NCBI RefSeq assembly: GCF_019097595.1
Contig: NC_080722.1
Coordinates: forward strand, 23,041,130-23,105,129
Reading direction: 5' to 3'
Source of the DNA: Hemibagrus wyckioides
Taxonomy: Eukaryota > Chordata > Actinopteri > Siluriformes > Bagridae
Length of the DNA: 64,000 nt
The notes beneath the pieces are model-generated. The model saw only the letters and a program-made list of their open reading frames with translations, had not been told where the DNA came from and made no database searches. Made by a program: the position numbers and the translations under genes. Of this stretch, positions 60,934-64,000 are shown one piece after another; position 1 is the stretch's first letter, and every line of letters begins with the position of its first letter.

Positions 60934-62276
60934 GAAGAAGTCAAAGATAGTGACAGAGAAGAAGCTGAAAAAGGAGGAATGTTGTGAGGAATTTAGACAG
61001 AAGTTGAGGCAGGCTCTGGATGGTCGGGTAGTGTTGCCAGATGACCAGGAAACTACAGCAGAAGTGATCAGGGAGACGGGAAGAAAGGTAAGGAGACTTG
61101 GTGGTGAAATAAGGAAGTTCAGGATTAAGGAATATGACTAGTTGTACCCCAGGGTAGACACTAGAGAAGGAGAGAAGGACTTGTACAGGTCAGCTAGGCA
61201 GAGGGATCGAGATGGGAAGGATGTGCAGCAAGTTAGAGTTATTAAGGATAGAGATGGAAAGGTGCTCACAAGTTAGGAGAGTGTACAGAGGAGATGGAAG
61301 GAGTACTCTGATGAGCTGATGAATGAGGAAAATGAGAGGGAAAAAAGAGTAGAAGGGGTGAACTCTGTGGAACAGAAAGTAGATAAGATTAGAAAGGATG
61401 AAGCCAGGAAGGCTTTGAAGAGGATGAAAAGTGGAAAGGCAGCGGGTCCTGACGACATCCTGGTGGAGGTCTGAAAGTGTCTAGGATCTTTAAGAATAAG
61501 GGTGACATGCAGATTTGCAGCAACTATAGGGGGGTAAAGTTGTTGAGCCATACAATGAAGCTATGGGAAAGAGTAGTGGAAGCTAGGTTAAGGAACGTAG
61601 TGGAAATTTGTGAGCAGCAGTATGGCTTCATGCCATAACAGATGTACTTTTTGCTCTGAGAATGTTGATGGAGAAGTATAGGGATGGTCAGAGAGAGTTG
61701 CACTGTGGGTTTGTAGACTTGGACAAAGAGAAAGAGCTGTGGTACTGTATGAGGAAGTCAGGAGTAGCAGAGAAGTATGTCAGAGTGGTACAGGACATGT
61801 ATGAGAGGAGCAGGACAGTGGTGAGGTGTGCTGTAGGTCAGACAGAGGAGTTCAAAGTGGAGGTGGGACTGCATCAGGGATCGGCTCTGAGCCCATTTCT
61901 GTTTGCTATGGTGATGGACCAGTTGTCAGAGGAGATCAGGCAGGAGTCTCCTTGGACAATGATGTTTGCAAATGACATTGTGATCTGTAGTGAGAGCAGG
62001 GAGCAGGTGGAGGAAAACCTGGAGAGGTGGAGTTTTGCACTGGAAAGAAGAGGAATGAAAGTCAGTCATAGTAAGACTGAGTACATGTGTGTGAATGAAA
62101 GGGAGGGAAGTGGAACAGTAAGATTACAGGGTGAAGAGGTGAAGAAGGTACAGGAGTTTAAGTACTTGGGGTCAACAGTCCAGAGTAATGGAGAGTGTGG
62201 GAAAGAGGTAAAGAAGCAAGTGCAGGCAGGTTGGAATGGGTGGAGAAAGGTGTCAGGAGTTCTGTGTGAACAATAA
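60934..62276 (+). pseudogene. LINE reverse transcriptase, degenerate
   Basis: The linker and N-terminal part (KALKRMKSGKAAGPDDILVE near 61.4 kb) carry several stops. A deletion joins KCLG to the segment encoding FKNKGD near 61.49 kb. The best open part, 61662-62276, has FVDLDKEKELWYC in which the residues normally following the first catalytic Asp (an AYDRVPR-like piece) are missing, then LHQGSALSPFLFAMVMDQL and MMFANDIVICS, where the catalytic FADD box reads FAND (codon AAT at 61971-61973). EFKYLGSTV and the thumb follow. Two independent lesions in the active site make it inactive. Confidence 0.88.
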
Positions 62277-62305
62277 CGAGAATCAAGGGGAAATTTTACA
62301 AAACA

Positions 62306-62660
62306 GTGGTGAGACCGGCCATATTGTATGGTTTAGAGACAGTGTCACTGAGGAAGAGACAGGAGTCAGAGATGGAGGTAGCAGAGCTGAAGATGTTGAG
62401 GTTCTCTTTGGGAGTGACACGGTTGGACAGGATTAGGAATGAGGACATCAGAGGGACTGCTCATGTTGGACGTTTGGGGGACAAAGTTAGGGAGGACAGA
62501 TTAAGATGGTTTGGACATGTCCAGAGGAGGGAGAGTGAGTATATTGGTAGGAGAATGTTGGACATGGAGCTGCCAGGCAGGCGGCAAAGAGGAAGGCCAA
62601 AGAGGAGGTATATGGATCTAATAAATGAGGAACCTAGTGGGTGCAAGTGTTGAGGATGCA
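62306..62660 (+). pseudogene. LINE C-terminal region
   Basis: After a frameshift near 62.27 kb the frame continues as MVRPAILYGLETVSLRKRQE, LRFSLGVTRLDRIRNEDIRG, LRWFGHVQRRESEYIGRRML and PGRRQRGRPKRRYMD, the C-terminal tail typical of RTE-like elements. The final WRE-MIRCGHP piece lies at 62.67-62.71 kb in a shifted frame, just before the 3' end. Confidence 0.85.
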
Positions 62661-62730
62661 GAAGACAGGGATAGGTGGAGAGAGATGATTCGCTGTGGCC
62701 ACCCCTGAAGGGAAAAGCCGAAAGAAGAAG

Positions 62731-62746
62731 ACTGTACCAACATACA
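62731..62746. repeat. Target-site duplication, right copy (16 bp)
   Basis: Same 16 bases as 60533-60548. Confidence 0.95.
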
Positions 62747-62759
62747 GTTTTGCATTTTT

Positions 62760-63410
62760 TTAAGGTGTCGTAATGAGAGTGGGCATTTGGAGAAAACTGG
62801 AGGCTGTGCAATGGAGACCTTGGAGCCAGAGCATACATGAATCCTAGTAAGCAGAAGTCAACATTTACACTCAACACTACCTGCTGTTTTGAGGAAAAAG
62901 ACTCCTCCATGCCCCAAAATTCTTTTTACCCTGTCAATAGAAGGCAGGGGGTGTAATGGTGTGGGAAATGCTTTTTTGACCAACTTTGGACCCGTTAATA
63001 CCAGTCAGTCATCGCTCGAATGTCAGACTATTTGAATATTGTTGCTGACAATGTGCATGCAATTTACCCATTTTCTAATGGCTAATTCCAGCATGATACT
63101 GCACCATGTAACCCAGGAAAAGAAATGTCAAATTAGTTTCAGCAATCAGTTCAGTGTTATTCTGTGGCCTTCACAGTCACCAGATCTGAATCCAATAGAG
63201 CACGAATTTGATGTGGAAGAAGGTGGAGACTCGCAGCATGAAAGTGGACCTGAAAAATCCATAGCCATGGCAACATGGACCAGAATCTCAAAAAAAATGT
63301 TTCCAACATCGTTTGGAATCCAAGCCATGAAAAACTGAAATTATTTCAGAGCAGTGGGTGGCCCTACCCAATTATTAGTGTAGTGTTCCTAATAAAGTGC
63401 TCAGTGAGTG
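62760..63410 (+). pseudogene. Tc1-like 3' fragment with terminal end
   Basis: The plus strand carries AGGGGGTGTAATGGTGTGGG (catalytic-core GGxxNGVG-like), GCATGATACTGCACCATG giving QHDTAPC (second catalytic Asp) and WPSQSPDLNPIEHEFDV (Glu). The right end is GTGTTCCTAATAAAGTGCTC, then AGTGAGTG, a known type of Tc1 terminus. Frames are interrupted by several stops, and the left end is not seen because the LINE lies immediately upstream. Confidence 0.75.
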
Positions 63411-63793
63411 TTACAGATAAGGTTTTTACAAACACAAATCAGGCCTCATTGTTAATGCATCTGAAATATATTAGGAACATTAACTAGCATTATGTGCATA
63501 TGAACAATTAAGTTTTCATTTACTCTTGGAACTGGAAAAAACCTTCAGTGCAATTCTGTCCAATACATACACCCACTTCAAAAAAATGCAGAAATCAGTA
63601 TAGAGTTAATTCAATGTAAAAATATTTAAACCACAATAGCTTTTGTTACACTGCACATAGCAAGAGCAGAAGAGTAAGTGAAATCTGTCTCAGGAATGAG
63701 GACTCTTGACCATAGACTAGAGCTTTTCCCCAGACTACTGGGCTATATGTAAAAACCCTTATAATGATGGATTAAAAGCTAAACAGTGCTCAG

Positions 63794-63825
<32 letters not shown>

Positions 63826-63834
63826 TAATAATAG
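63794..63834. repeat. (ATA)n microsatellite
   Basis: About 13 ATA/AAT units with one interruption. Confidence 0.96.
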
Positions 63835-64000
63835 CTCTTGGTATCTCTGTGAGAACATGGAGACATTATATATCCAAGAAAGGAAAGAACTAATCCGACA
63901 TTCTTTCAATGATACTGATATCAGACACTTATATATCAGTCAATATCCAATAAATCCAGTATCATGCTCATTCACTCATACATATATTCAATATAAAAAT

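Larger units (their letters stand above)
60549..62730 (+). mobile_element. 5'-truncated RTE-like LINE with target-site duplication
   Basis: The 2182-bp insert lies between two perfect 16-bp direct repeats, ends with GAAAAGCCGAAAGAAGAAG instead of poly(A), and encodes on the plus strand the end of an endonuclease domain followed by a reverse transcriptase. The beginning of the endonuclease is missing, as expected for target-primed reverse transcription that stopped early. Stops and internal deletions make it inactive. Confidence 0.93.
37462..64000 (-). other. slc39a11: slc39a11 upstream intron, part (at least 26.5 kb)
   Basis: The protein upstream of the 37.4-kb exon (helices 1-3) was not found here, so this whole stretch is probably intron. 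It contains the main transposon cluster (39.7-50.5 kb), the inverted repeat at 52 kb, and the elements at 53.5-57.2 and 60.5-63.4 kb. Segments 37620-38650, 41770-44430, 48665-49080, 50990-52050, 52290-53540, 57190-58580 and 59160-60530 hold nothing I recognise. Confidence 0.6.

Overview
This window is vertebrate nuclear DNA, most likely from a ray-finned fish. It is AT-rich, packed with microsatellites and with many different Tc1/mariner-type transposon relics of the kinds common in teleosts, and the only cellular gene is split into short exons by long introns. The mixture of Tc1 families and the short retroposon with an (aattg)n tail would fit an ostariophysan such as a catfish, but that is an inference; the sequence does not name the species.

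The one cellular gene is slc39a11 (ZIP11, a gufA-subfamily ZIP zinc transporter), on the minus strand. Four consecutive internal coding exons are visible at 37323-37461, 16940-17110, 9367-9436 and 701-799. They join in a continuous reading frame with consistent intron phases and give the variable loop, then transmembrane helix 4 with its HNIPEG metal-site motif, then helix 5 with QNFPEG. Upstream exons (helices 1-3) must lie beyond base 64000 and downstream exons before base 1. The introns are 8.6, 7.5 and 20.2 kb, and the upstream intron runs at least 26.5 kb. Two of the three complete introns appear to use GC-AG borders, and one GC donor competes with an in-frame GT donor 21 nt inside the exon.

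Everything else is intronic. 1-9.4 kb: old Tc1 fragments, a GC-rich ~40-bp tandem repeat (4.3-5.0 kb) and interspersed repeats. 9.4-17 kb: Tc1 relics, one split by a hAT-like fragment. 17-37 kb: tetranucleotide arrays, a CA-based array (22.1-22.6 kb), a 3.8-kb purine/GT-rich minisatellite with higher-order repeats (25.9-29.7 kb), and Tc1 deletion derivatives. 37-64 kb: a Ty3/gypsy integrase scrap, a tight cluster of Tc1 elements at 44.4-48.5 kb (one almost intact, one split by a retroposon), a perfect 75-bp inverted repeat at 52.1-52.3 kb, a deletion-derived mobile element with clean ends at 53.5-54.1 kb, and a 5'-truncated RTE-like LINE with a perfect 16-bp target-site duplication (60.5-62.7 kb).

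No complete new gene system was found. The most unusual items are the perfect inverted repeat, the higher-order minisatellite inside the zinc-transporter intron, and the GC/GT donor choice in slc39a11.
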